Shown here piece by piece: positions 1 to 5,861 of a stretch of 7,416 nt of DNA. This DNA is from Hymenobacter sp. Its GTDB lineage: Bacteria > Bacteroidota > Bacteroidia > Cytophagales > Hymenobacteraceae. The notes below the pieces were generated by a model. The model saw nothing but the letters and a program-made list of their open reading frames with translations, ran no database searches and had not been told where the DNA came from. Every line of letters begins with the position of its first letter. The first letter of the stretch is position 1. A program made the position numbers and the translations under genes. The DNA is taken from contig JANYFQ010000561.1 of NCBI GenBank assembly GCA_025362615.1, positions 1-7,416 of the forward strand. Direction: 5' to 3'.

Positions 1-1255
1 CGTGACCCGGCGCGGCGAAACCTACGACGCCAACGTGACCGGTGGCCTGTTCCGATTTGCCAACAAGTCAAACGCTTACGCCCTCGAAGGCCGCGCCGTG
101 TATTCGCACCGCCGGGGCAAGGCCTTTGGCAGCGACGAGGACATCGACAACCCGAACGGCTATAAATACTACCTCAACGCGGGCAAGGTGTCGGGCAATT
201 TCACCTGGAACCTCGACCACGGCATCGAGTCGCACACCTACGACCCCAACGACCTGGGCCTGCTCTTCGCCAACAACTCCATCACGCAGTCGGCCAACGT
301 GGGCTACAACATCTACCAACCCTTCTGGAAGGTGAACCGCCTGCGCACGTACGCCGGCATCAGCTACTCGCTGCTGGAGCAACCCGTTGTTTATCAGGAT
401 GCCGGCATCTACGGCGGGGCCAACACCACGTTCACCAAGAACTTCCTGACCACGGGCCTCAACTTCGATTGCTCGCCCAGCGCCCGCGATTATTTCGACC
501 CGCGCCGGGAGCCAATCGGCCAGTATTACGTCTTCAAGCCCGCCAACCTGGGCCTCAACGGCTTCATCTCGACCGATTACCGCCGCCCGCTGGCCTGGGA
601 CGTGAGCTACAGCGCCCGCTGGTTTGCCGACGACCGCCGGAACCCCAGCCTCGCCCGCCGCGACCGCAACAGTTGGAGCCTGGGCCTGGCCCCGCGCTAC
701 CGCCTCAACAACCACTTCAACCTGCGCTACGATGCCAAAGTGGAACTCACCTTCAACCAGGTAGGGTACGCGGGCGGCCTCAACTCGGGCCAGCCGCTCG
801 ATTTGCCGCTGCTCACCGACTTCGGCCCCGACGTGCTGCTGGGCCGCCGCCGCCGCACCACGGTCAGCAACACGCTCACGCTCAACTACACCTTCACCAA
901 CCGCATCTCGTTCACGGTCCGCACCCGGCACTACGCCAGCGCCGTGCAGTACCGCGACTTCTCGCGCCTGCACGCCGACGACGGCCGCGAAACCCCGGTG
1001 ACTGGCTACGCCCGCAACCGCGACAACAGCTTCAACGCCTTCAACGTGGACGCCGTGTTTACCTGGTGGTTCGCGCCCGGCTCGCAGGTGAGCGTGGTGT
1101 GGAAAAACGCCGCCGCTTCTTACCTGGAAGCCGAGCGGGCGCTGCCGCAATACTTCGACAATTTGAGCGCGACGGTGAACACGCCGCACAACAACAACGT
1201 GTCGGTGAAGGTGTTGTACTATTTAGATTATTTGGCGATGCGGCGTGTGAGGTAG
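1..1255 (+). CDS. DUF5916 family outer-membrane protein, C-terminal part (5' end outside window)
   Basis: The reading frame is open from the left edge, so this is the C-terminal 417 residues of a longer protein; the GTG at base 2 is not taken as a real start. Family members usually have an N-terminal carbohydrate-binding-like domain followed by a large DUF5916 barrel-like region, and only the latter is visible. Supporting motifs, numbered within the fragment, are YDPNDLGLL (80-88), DPRRE (166-170), the Arg-rich GRRRR (281-285), NVDAVFTWWFAPGS (348-361) and a C-terminal LYYLDY (405-410). Alternating polar and aromatic residues fit beta-strands in the outer membrane. The molecular function of the family is not established; a role in surface binding or transport is inference. 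The gene ends ...MRRVR-TAG, and the TAG lies inside the GTAG of the adjacent REP unit. The last residues may therefore have been altered by REP insertion. Family call is strong, function unknown. Confidence 0.85.
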   Translation, partial: VTRRGETYDANVTGGLFRFANKSNAYALEGRAVYSHRRGKAFGSDEDIDNPNGYKYYLNAGKVSGNFTWNLDHGIESHTYDPNDLGLLFANNSITQSANVGYNIYQPFWKVNRLRTYAGISYSLLEQPVVYQDAGIYGGANTTFTKNFLTTGLNFDCSPSARDYFDPRREPIGQYYVFKPANLGLNGFISTDYRRPLAWDVSYSARWFADDRRNPSLARRDRNSWSLGLAPRYRLNNHFNLRYDAKVELTFNQVGYAGGLNSGQPLDLPLLTDFGPDVLLGRRRRTTVSNTLTLNYTFTNRISFTVRTRHYASAVQYRDFSRLHADDGRETPVTGYARNRDNSFNAFNVDAVFTWWFAPGSQVSVVWKNAAASYLEAERALPQYFDNLSATVNTPHNNNVSVKVLYYLDYLAMRRVR

Positions 1256-1277
1256 CGCGGGTTTTCAACCCGCGCGT
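1252..1277 (+). repeat. REP1 (GTAG type)
   Basis: GTAG (1252-1255) is followed by the palindrome CGCGGGTT-TTC-AACCCGCG. The stem is 9 bp (1255-1263 with 1267-1275) with a 3-nt TTC loop. TAG at 1253-1255 is the stop codon of the DUF5916 gene. The 3' tail continues GTTAGAAC, matching (with one change) the tails of REP2 and REP5. A 5' GTAG next to an imperfect palindrome is the known signature recognised by RAYT transposases. Confidence 0.9.
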
Positions 1278-1305
1278 TAGAACATTACCCTGCGCACACG
1301 TTCTG

Positions 1306-1331
1306 ACGCGCGGGTTGAAAACCCGCGTTAC
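1306..1331 (-). repeat. REP2 (GTAA type)
   Basis: On the minus strand this reads GTAA (1331-1328) followed by the same palindrome as REP1. It differs from REP1 only at the fourth base of the tetranucleotide. Its TAA (1330-1328) is the stop codon of the transposase gene. The tail extends to GTTCTGAC on the plus strand (1300-1307), identical to the tail of REP5. Confidence 0.9.
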
Positions 1332-1918
1332 CCGTCGTACGACCCTGGCCATTGCTGCCACTCCGTTACCAGACCCGCCTTCACCGGGTTATTCAAAATA
1401 TAGGCCCGCACCCGTGCAGATTCCTCCGGGCTATGCACTACGTGGTCGTAGCTTTCGGGCTGCCAAAACGTGCCGGTGCGCCCCAAAACGCGGTTGGCCG
1501 CCGTGGCGCTAAACCCCTTCTGCGATTTCAGAATGTTGAAAAACGGCCTGACCAGGTCGGGGCTGATGGTAAGCAGCGCGTGGACGTGGTTGGGCATGAT
1601 GCAGAACGTGTGCAGGTCGTAGGCCCCGCCGTCGAAGTGCAGCAGCGACTCGCGCACGATGGCCCGCACGTCGGGTTGGGCCAGCCAGGCGGGCAAGTCG
1701 TCGGCGTGGTGGTGGTCGAGCCAGCGGTCGTAGCGGGCGAAGCGCCCCCGTTTCTGCTGAAGCAAAGGCTCCAGCAGGCCAAGCTGTTCCTCTTCGGCCC
1801 ACCGTTGGCGCACGGCCGCAGGCACGGGGCCAGCCAGCCGGTAGGTGATGAAAACCTGCGCCCCCGGCGGCAGCCGATGCGGCAAATTACGCTCGTAGTG
1901 CGAGTGCGTCGGGTCCAT
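1328..1918 (-). CDS. REP-associated tyrosine transposase (RAYT, Y1_Tnp/IS200-like HUH family)
   Basis: A 196-aa single-domain HUH nuclease, full length for this family. The paired metal-ligand histidines are in MPNHVH (H111, H113), and the likely catalytic tyrosine is Y157 in FWQPESYDH. The C-terminal NNPVKAGLV (176-184) and a final tryptophan-rich WQQWPGS segment are typical of Bacteroidota RAYT proteins. These enzymes cut and join single-stranded DNA at REP hairpins marked by a 5' GTAG-like tetranucleotide. They are usually single-copy and domesticated rather than freely mobile. ATG at 1918 is chosen because the frame further upstream only translates REP sequence. No Shine-Dalgarno is visible; REP3 lies 4 nt upstream of the ATG, so the leader could form a REP hairpin and allow self-regulation (inference). 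The stop TAA is part of REP2. All key residues are present, so the protein is probably active. Confidence 0.93.
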   Translation of the reverse strand: MDPTHSHYERNLPHRLPPGAQVFITYRLAGPVPAAVRQRWAEEEQLGLLEPLLQQKRGRFARYDRWLDHHHADDLPAWLAQPDVRAIVRESLLHFDGGAYDLHTFCIMPNHVHALLTISPDLVRPFFNILKSQKGFSATAANRVLGRTGTFWQPESYDHVVHSPEESARVRAYILNNPVKAGLVTEWQQWPGSYDG

Positions 1919-1922
1919 GCAG

Positions 1923-1948
1923 GTAACGCGGGTTTTCAACCCGCGCGT
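1923..1948 (+). repeat. REP3 (GTAA type), in the transposase leader
   Basis: GTAA (1923-1926) is followed by the common palindrome. This copy lies 4 nt upstream of the transposase ATG and in the opposite orientation to the gene, so the transposase mRNA leader would carry the complementary hairpin close to its start codon. The tail (GTGAG) differs from those of REP1, REP2 and REP5. Confidence 0.9.
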
Positions 1949-1960
1949 GAGGGGGGGTGA

Positions 1961-1986
1961 GTAACGCGGGTTTTCAACCCGCGCGT
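1961..1986 (+). repeat. REP4 (GTAA type)
   Basis: GTAA (1961-1964) plus the same palindrome, in direct orientation to REP3 and 12 nt beyond it. A run of seven G (1951-1957) lies between the two copies. The tail is GTGCAA. With REP5 it forms an inverted pair separated by an AT-richer spacer (1987-2039). Confidence 0.9.
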
Positions 1987-2039
1987 GCAATGCGAAGTAA
2001 CAACAGTAAAATTTAGGGATTGTGATTGATGCCGTTCTG

Positions 2040-2065
2040 ACGCGCGGGTTGAAAACCCGCGCTAC
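2040..2065 (-). repeat. REP5 (GTAG type)
   Basis: On the minus strand this reads GTAG (2065-2062) then the common palindrome, and its TAG (2064-2062) is the stop codon of meaB. The extended tail GTTCTGAC (2034-2041 on the plus strand) is identical to that of REP2. The sequence just 5' of the tetranucleotide (TGAG) is shared with REP1, so both outer copies begin TGAGGTAG. Confidence 0.9.
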
Positions 2066-3039
2066 CTCAACAACGCCGCTGCTGCCGCATCGGGCGTCAC
2101 TTCGCCCGCCATCACCGCCGCTTCCAGCCCCGGCAGCAACGCCCGCACCCGCGCCGAGGCATAAAACTGCGTTTGTAGCTCCTGCGCGATGGTTTCGCGG
2201 AGCCACTGCACTTGTTGCTGCTGGCGGCGCTGGGTAAAAAAGCCGTTGGCGCGGGTTTGGGTAGCGTATTGCTCAATCATGTCCCAGGTTTCGGGCAGGC
2301 CCGCGCCGCTCACGGCCGATGTAAGCTGTACGGGCGGGTACCAGCCGCTGGCGCTGGGCGGGAAGAGGTGCAGGGCGTTTTGGTAGTCTTGGCGGGCGCG
2401 GCGGGCGGCGGGCTCGTTGCCGCCGTCGGCTTTGGTGATGAGCAGCGCATCGGCCAGCTCCATGATGCCGCGCTTGAGGCCCTGCAGCTCGTCGCCGGCT
2501 CCGGCCAGCATGAGCAGCAGGAAAAAATCGACCATGCCGTGAACGGCGGTTTCGGACTGGCCCACGCCCACGGTTTCGACAAAGATGACATCGTAGCCCG
2601 CCGCTTCGCAGAGCAGCATGGCTTCGCGGGTAGCGCGGGCCACGCCGCCGAGGCTGCGCCCGGCCGGCGAGGGCCGGATGAAGGCATTGGGGTGGGCCGT
2701 GAGGCGGGGCATCCGGGTTTTGTCGCCCAGGATGGAGCCGCCGCCGACGGGGCTGCTGGGGTCCACGGCCAGCACAGCCAGCTTGCGGCCCAGGGTATCG
2801 ACCACAAACATCCCCAGGGCCTCGATAAACGTGCTTTTGCCCACGCCGGGCACCCCCGTGATGCCAATGCGGAGCGCCCCGCCGGTGCGGGGCAGGGCAG
2901 CGGCCAGCACCTGCTGGGCCAGGGTTTGGTCGGCGGGCAGGGTGCTTTCGGCCAGCGTGATGGCGCGGCTCAGGACGGTGCGCTGCCCGGCGGCGAGGCC
3001 GGCGGCAAATTCGGCGGAGGTGAGGCGGGGGCTGGGCAA
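2062..3039 (-). CDS. meaB: Methylmalonyl-CoA mutase-associated G3E GTPase (MeaB/ArgK family)
   Basis: A 325-aa cytoplasmic P-loop GTPase of normal family length. MeaB proteins gate loading of adenosylcobalamin and protect methylmalonyl-CoA mutase, which interconverts methylmalonyl-CoA and succinyl-CoA. Visible motifs are Walker A GVPGVGKST (62-70), DPSSP (93-97), GDKTRM (105-110), the G3/switch-like ETVGVGQSE (155-163), the G4 motif as TKAD (202-205) instead of the usual NKAD, and a G5-like SAVSG (241-245). The C-terminal helices belong to the family dimerisation region. The frame has no ATG before the Walker A motif; the TTG at 3039 gives a sensible N-terminus (MPSPRLTSAEF), and an in-frame stop lies upstream at 3111-3109. 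The mutase genes are not in this window. The TAG stop is part of REP5, after ...AALLR. The family call is firm; which mutase it serves is inferred. Confidence 0.93.
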   Translation of the reverse strand: MPSPRLTSAEFAAGLAAGQRTVLSRAITLAESTLPADQTLAQQVLAAALPRTGGALRIGITGVPGVGKSTFIEALGMFVVDTLGRKLAVLAVDPSSPVGGGSILGDKTRMPRLTAHPNAFIRPSPAGRSLGGVARATREAMLLCEAAGYDVIFVETVGVGQSETAVHGMVDFFLLLMLAGAGDELQGLKRGIMELADALLITKADGGNEPAARRARQDYQNALHLFPPSASGWYPPVQLTSAVSGAGLPETWDMIEQYATQTRANGFFTQRRQQQQVQWLRETIAQELQTQFYASARVRALLPGLEAAVMAGEVTPDAAAAALLR

Positions 3040-3156
3040 AGGATTGTATGCGGCGAATGTTTTAGCTTGCAGCCGATTTGGCGGCTGAGCGACAACTTTT
3101 TTAATTCCTTAACAACGCGCAAGCTACTGCGGGCGCGGTTTTTTTCTTTTTTTCTG
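3040..3156. promoter_or_regulatory. Divergent intergenic region between meaB and the beta-barrel gene
   Basis: These 117 bp must hold the leaders, and probably the promoters, of two divergent genes. The plus-strand side ends in a pyrimidine tract, T7-C-T7-C (3139-3154), just before the ATG at 3157, which fits the U-rich, Shine-Dalgarno-independent leaders seen in Bacteroidota. A short 5-bp hairpin (AGCCG 3071-3075, CGGCT 3082-3086) is present. I find no convincing Bacteroidota promoter (TTG then TAnnTTTG) on either strand, so promoter positions are not assigned. Confidence 0.45.
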
Positions 3157-4590
3157 ATGAAGCACTTGCTACGTTATTGCCTGCCCGCCGCCGCGCTGGC
3201 CCTGCCGCTCGCCGCCCACGCCCAAAACGAATTGAGCAACTTTTCGGCCACCGGCCGGGGCGGGGTCATCAACACCTTCGCCCAGGATTACCAGGCCCTG
3301 GGCATCAACCCCGCCAACCTGGGCCGCGCTGGCCAGGCCAAAGTGGCCTTTAGCATCGGCGAATTTGGGGCGGGCCTGGGCTCGCAGACCATCAACCGCA
3401 GCGTCATCAACAAAATAATTTACAACAGCGACGAGACGTTGGCCGCCGCCCCTTCGGCGCAACGCGCCGAACTGCTGAAAGCCTTCAGCGGCACCGACGT
3501 GCTGAACGTGAACATCGACGTGAACACGCTGGCCCTGGCCGTGAGCCTGCCCAACGGCCTGGGCAGCATCGCCTTCAGCAACCGGCACCGGGTGGTGGCG
3601 CACCTCGACTTTAACGAGAAAGCGGCCGACGTGCTGGTGAACGGCAAGTTTGCCCCCAGCATCACCAAATATTACAACCCGACCACGGGCGCGCCGCAGC
3701 CCGGCACCGCAGCCCCCAAAGTTTCCGATTTTCTCGACGGCACCAACATTCAGGGGGCCTGGACGAGTGAGTACAACATCGGCTACGGTGTACAAGTGCT
3801 TGACAAAGAAGGGTTCAAGCTCTCGGCCGGGTTGGGCTACCGCTACATTCAGGGCATCGGCATCGTGGACATTCAGGCCAGCAGCGGCAGCCTCACGGCC
3901 TACAATTCGCTCTCGCCCTTGTTCAAGGCCAAGTACGGCACGTTGGCCAACAACCCAAACTTCAACCTCCAAACGGGCGGCGGCCTCAACGCCGTGGGGT
4001 CGGGCAACGGCTTCGATGTGGGCCTGGCGGCCGAGGTGGGCAAAGGGGTGCGGCTGGGCGCGTCGTTCACCGACCTGGGCTCGATGACGTGGAAGGGCAA
4101 TGTCCTCACCTCCAACGACCAAACGCTGCAAGCCACCAATTCCGACGGCCTCAGCACCTACAACATCTTCAAGGAACTCGGCAATCAGTTCAATTCCGAC
4201 ACCAAAAACCTTTTCACCTACGAGGCCGCCAAGGAGCGCAAGGCCAGCCTGCCCGCCAAGTTGCGCCTGGGCGGCGGCTACCGCGTGAGCGAACTCTTTG
4301 AGGTGGGCCTCGACGTCACGCTGCCCCTCAACAAAGTGGCCGGCAACCTCAGCTCGTCGTTTGTGGGGCTGGGCGTCGATTACAAGCCCACCAACTGGCT
4401 GCGCCTGAGCAGCGGCTTCACGGGCGGCGCGGGCTACGGCAAAAGCCTGCCGCTGGGCATCACCTTCGTGACGAGCGTGTGGGAAGCCGGCGTTAGCTCG
4501 CGGGACGTTACGGGGTATTTCAACGACAAAAGCCCCTATACTTCGCTGGCGCTGGGGTTCCTGCGGTTCAAAATTGGCGGACAGAAGTAG
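3157..4590 (+). CDS. Secreted outer-membrane beta-barrel protein (DUF5723/PorV-like)
   Basis: A 477-aa protein with a clear Sec signal peptide: MKHLLRYC, a hydrophobic Ala/Leu core, and probable signal peptidase I cleavage after AHA (residue 22). The mature start contains DYQALGINPANLG (44-56), the N-terminal 'NPA' motif of FadL/PorV/DUF5723-type barrels of Bacteroidota. Repeated short segments of alternating hydrophobic residues with Gly and aromatics (for example FKLSAGLGYRY, GVRLGASFTDLG, KLRLGGGYRV) and a last strand LALGFLRFKIGGQK fit a transmembrane barrel. Related proteins serve in transport or as type IX secretion partners, but no specific substrate can be named here. ATG 3157 is chosen because the signal peptide begins there; upstream translation is antisense to meaB. 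It stands alone: divergent from meaB and convergent with the propeller gene. Barrel and export are strong, the exact family name moderate. Confidence 0.75.
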   Translation: MKHLLRYCLPAAALALPLAAHAQNELSNFSATGRGGVINTFAQDYQALGINPANLGRAGQAKVAFSIGEFGAGLGSQTINRSVINKIIYNSDETLAAAPSAQRAELLKAFSGTDVLNVNIDVNTLALAVSLPNGLGSIAFSNRHRVVAHLDFNEKAADVLVNGKFAPSITKYYNPTTGAPQPGTAAPKVSDFLDGTNIQGAWTSEYNIGYGVQVLDKEGFKLSAGLGYRYIQGIGIVDIQASSGSLTAYNSLSPLFKAKYGTLANNPNFNLQTGGGLNAVGSGNGFDVGLAAEVGKGVRLGASFTDLGSMTWKGNVLTSNDQTLQATNSDGLSTYNIFKELGNQFNSDTKNLFTYEAAKERKASLPAKLRLGGGYRVSELFEVGLDVTLPLNKVAGNLSSSFVGLGVDYKPTNWLRLSSGFTGGAGYGKSLPLGITFVTSVWEAGVSSRDVTGYFNDKSPYTSLALGFLRFKIGGQK

Positions 4591-4598
4591 GGTTCAAG

Positions 4599-4634
4599 GA
4601 GTGAGTGAGTGAGTGAGTGAATGAGTGAATGAAT
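4599..4634 (+). repeat. Tetranucleotide repeat array, left arm (GAGT/GAAT, 9 units)
   Basis: Nine tandem 4-bp units starting 8 bp after the barrel gene's stop codon: five GAGT, then GAAT, GAGT, GAAT, GAAT. This simple-sequence repeat is non-coding. It pairs with the inverted array at 4672-4706. Confidence 0.95.
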
Positions 4635-4671
4635 AGTACGGTGACGCAAGGTGATGCACTGCCAACTATCA

Positions 4672-4706
4672 ATTCACTCACTCGCTCATTCACTCATTCA
4701 CTCATT
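4672..4706 (-). repeat. Tetranucleotide repeat array, right arm (inverted, 8 units)
   Basis: On the minus strand this is eight GAGT/GAAT-type units, one of them GAGC, preceded by a partial AAT. It begins inside the propeller gene: the last two codons AAT GAG and the stop TGA (4700-4698) are made of repeat units. A change in repeat number would not shift the reading frame, because the stop comes within the first units met. Confidence 0.95.
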
Positions 4707-5837
4707 AGAAGGAAACACCACAAACGCCGGCAGCCCCAGCTTGCTGCGCCGGCCGCCGAGCTTTACGCCCTCGTCCAGGTACCGGCTGGCCTTGCCGAGC
4801 GAGTCGGGAAACTGGATGATGCCCAGGGCGGGGTTGTCTTCGCGGGCCACGTAGAGGCGGTTGTCGGGGCCGCGCTGGATGGCCCCGATTTTGCGGTTTT
4901 TGGACTGACCGACAAGCAACGGCTTGGCGGTTTTGCGGCTCAAATCGAACTGCCAGATTTGGGTTTCGCCGCCGCCCGTGCCGTTGCAGGTGCCATACAG
5001 GAAGCGGCCGTTGGGCGAAAACTCCACGCCGTAGGCTTCGGGGTAGGGGCCAAAGCTGCGCGGGTTACTGACTTTGCCGGTGGCGCGGTCGAAATCATAG
5101 ACCTCGAATTTGTTGGTTTCGCGCCACAGGGCGGCGGCCACGCGTTTGCCATCGGCCGAGAACTTGAGCGCCCCGATGGCGTTGCGGCCGGGGCCGGCGT
5201 TCATGCTGCCCACGTTGCTCATGATGGGCTTACGCGAGTCGATGCCATCGGCCGTGACGAGGTAAGTCACGAAGGCATTCGAGTTCCAGCGGTGGGCCAA
5301 CACCCAGGTATCGCGGCCGTTGGCGTGGCGCACGGCGGCCAGCTTTTCGGCCACGGGTTGGATGAGCAGGGCGTTCACGCGGGGCAAATCGCCGAGGCCG
5401 TCCTGCCGGGTCATGTCCACGAGCGAGTAGCGCAGGCCCTGCGGGGTGCCCTGGGGCGCGACGGTGAAGAGGTAAAACAGGTTGCCCGAGCCGGGGTCGG
5501 GTACGATGAGGGCCGACTGCGTGCTGCTGCCGCTGCCCATGAGCCTGGTGCCGTTGGGCATGGGCTGGTGCTGGCGGTTCCAGACGGTTTCGCCGTTGGT
5601 GTAAAACAGCAGTTCGCCCTTGCGGGTGGTGGCCGTGGCGCAGCCCTCAAAGGTCGTCATGCGGCCATCGCGCAGGGGCTGGGGCATCCCGGTAGAGTCG
5701 AAGCGCAGGCCGGCTTGTTGGCCGAAATACCAGCGGTCGGTAAGGCGCTGGGCGCGGGCGATAAAAGGCAGCACAAGCGCCGGCAGCAGCAGCAAAAACA
5801 GCGCACGGCGGCAACGCGAAAAATGGATGGTAAGCAT
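4698..5837 (-). CDS. Secreted beta-propeller (WD40/PD40-like) protein
   Basis: A 379-aa protein with an N-terminal signal peptide: basic CRR, a Leu-rich core, and probable cleavage after ARA (about residue 29). The rest looks like a single beta-propeller of the kind at the N-terminus of large Bacteroidota surface proteins. Motifs are WYFG (36-39), FEGCAT (63-68), LLFYTNGETVWNR (76-88), SSTQS (104-108), KFSADGK (225-231), EFSPNGRFLYGT (272-283), GPDNRLYVA (323-331) and a final GLPAF (368-372). In longer relatives the propeller is followed by PKD domains and a type IX secretion sorting domain; here the protein stops 7 residues after GLPAF, so it is a propeller-only version. ATG 5837 is preferred to a TTG four codons upstream. 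It lies 24 bp after the glycosyltransferase gene on the same strand, so the two are probably co-transcribed. Binding partner unknown. Confidence 0.8.
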   Translation of the reverse strand: MLTIHFSRCRRALFLLLLPALVLPFIARAQRLTDRWYFGQQAGLRFDSTGMPQPLRDGRMTTFEGCATATTRKGELLFYTNGETVWNRQHQPMPNGTRLMGSGSSTQSALIVPDPGSGNLFYLFTVAPQGTPQGLRYSLVDMTRQDGLGDLPRVNALLIQPVAEKLAAVRHANGRDTWVLAHRWNSNAFVTYLVTADGIDSRKPIMSNVGSMNAGPGRNAIGALKFSADGKRVAAALWRETNKFEVYDFDRATGKVSNPRSFGPYPEAYGVEFSPNGRFLYGTCNGTGGGETQIWQFDLSRKTAKPLLVGQSKNRKIGAIQRGPDNRLYVAREDNPALGIIQFPDSLGKASRYLDEGVKLGGRRSKLGLPAFVVFPSNE

Positions 5838-5861
5838 GGGATGGGGCAAAAGAGCTGGGCC

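Larger units (their letters stand above)
1252..1331. terminator. REP1/REP2 inverted pair (BIME-like), candidate bidirectional terminator
   Basis: Arms 1252-1283 and 1300-1331 are inverted copies matching at 30 of 32 positions, separated by a 16-nt loop (1284-1299). The structure sits exactly between the convergent stop codons of the DUF5916 gene and the transposase gene. It could fold as one long hairpin or as two short REP hairpins in RNA from either strand. There is no U-tract, so it is not a textbook intrinsic terminator. RNA 3'-end protection or transcription termination is inferred from what REP pairs do elsewhere. Confidence 0.55.
1252..2065. mobile_element. REP/RAYT cassette: five REP units around a transposase gene
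   Basis: The order is REP1(+), REP2(-), RAYT(-), REP3(+), REP4(+), REP5(-). The outermost pair, REP1 and REP5, point towards each other, carry GTAG and adjoin the stop codons of the two flanking convergent genes. The inner three carry GTAA. The 26-bp units are otherwise identical, which suggests recent spread or strong conservation. The arrangement matches a REPtron, a RAYT gene with its own REP units. I cannot see a target-site duplication or a clean empty-site boundary, so the exact element ends are uncertain. Confidence 0.8.
4599..4706. terminator. Inverted microsatellite arms between convergent genes, candidate bidirectional terminator
   Basis: The two arrays are inverted relative to each other. 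Aligned over eight units they match at 27 of 32 positions, with some mismatches becoming G-U pairs in RNA, around a 37-nt loop (4635-4671). The position between convergent stop codons suggests a shared 3' hairpin for both transcripts. It lacks a U-tract, so termination is inference. Confidence 0.4.

Noticed and set aside
68..1189. Long open frame antisense to the DUF5916 gene
   Set aside because: Composition is Val/Ala/Gly/Arg-rich without any domain, as expected for the complement of a GC-rich gene; the plus-strand frame has clear family motifs.
1252..2065. CRISPR array
   Set aside because: The repeats are in both orientations with unequal spacing (12 to several hundred bp), are palindromic, and flank a transposase; no cas genes are present.
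1919..2206. N-terminal extension of the transposase by 96 codons to 2206
   Set aside because: The extension translates three REP units and the complement of meaB; the HUH family start fits the ATG at 1918.
3071..3086. Terminator for meaB or the barrel gene
   Set aside because: The stem has only 5 bp and it lies in the divergent upstream region, where no gene ends.
2212..3156. N-terminal extension of the beta-barrel gene by 315 codons
   Set aside because: This part is the complement of meaB, and a clean signal peptide starts at 3157.
4599..4706. Phase-variable repeat switching the propeller protein's reading frame
   Set aside because: The stop codon is reached in the first repeat units (AAT GAG TGA), so changes in unit number do not alter the coding frame.
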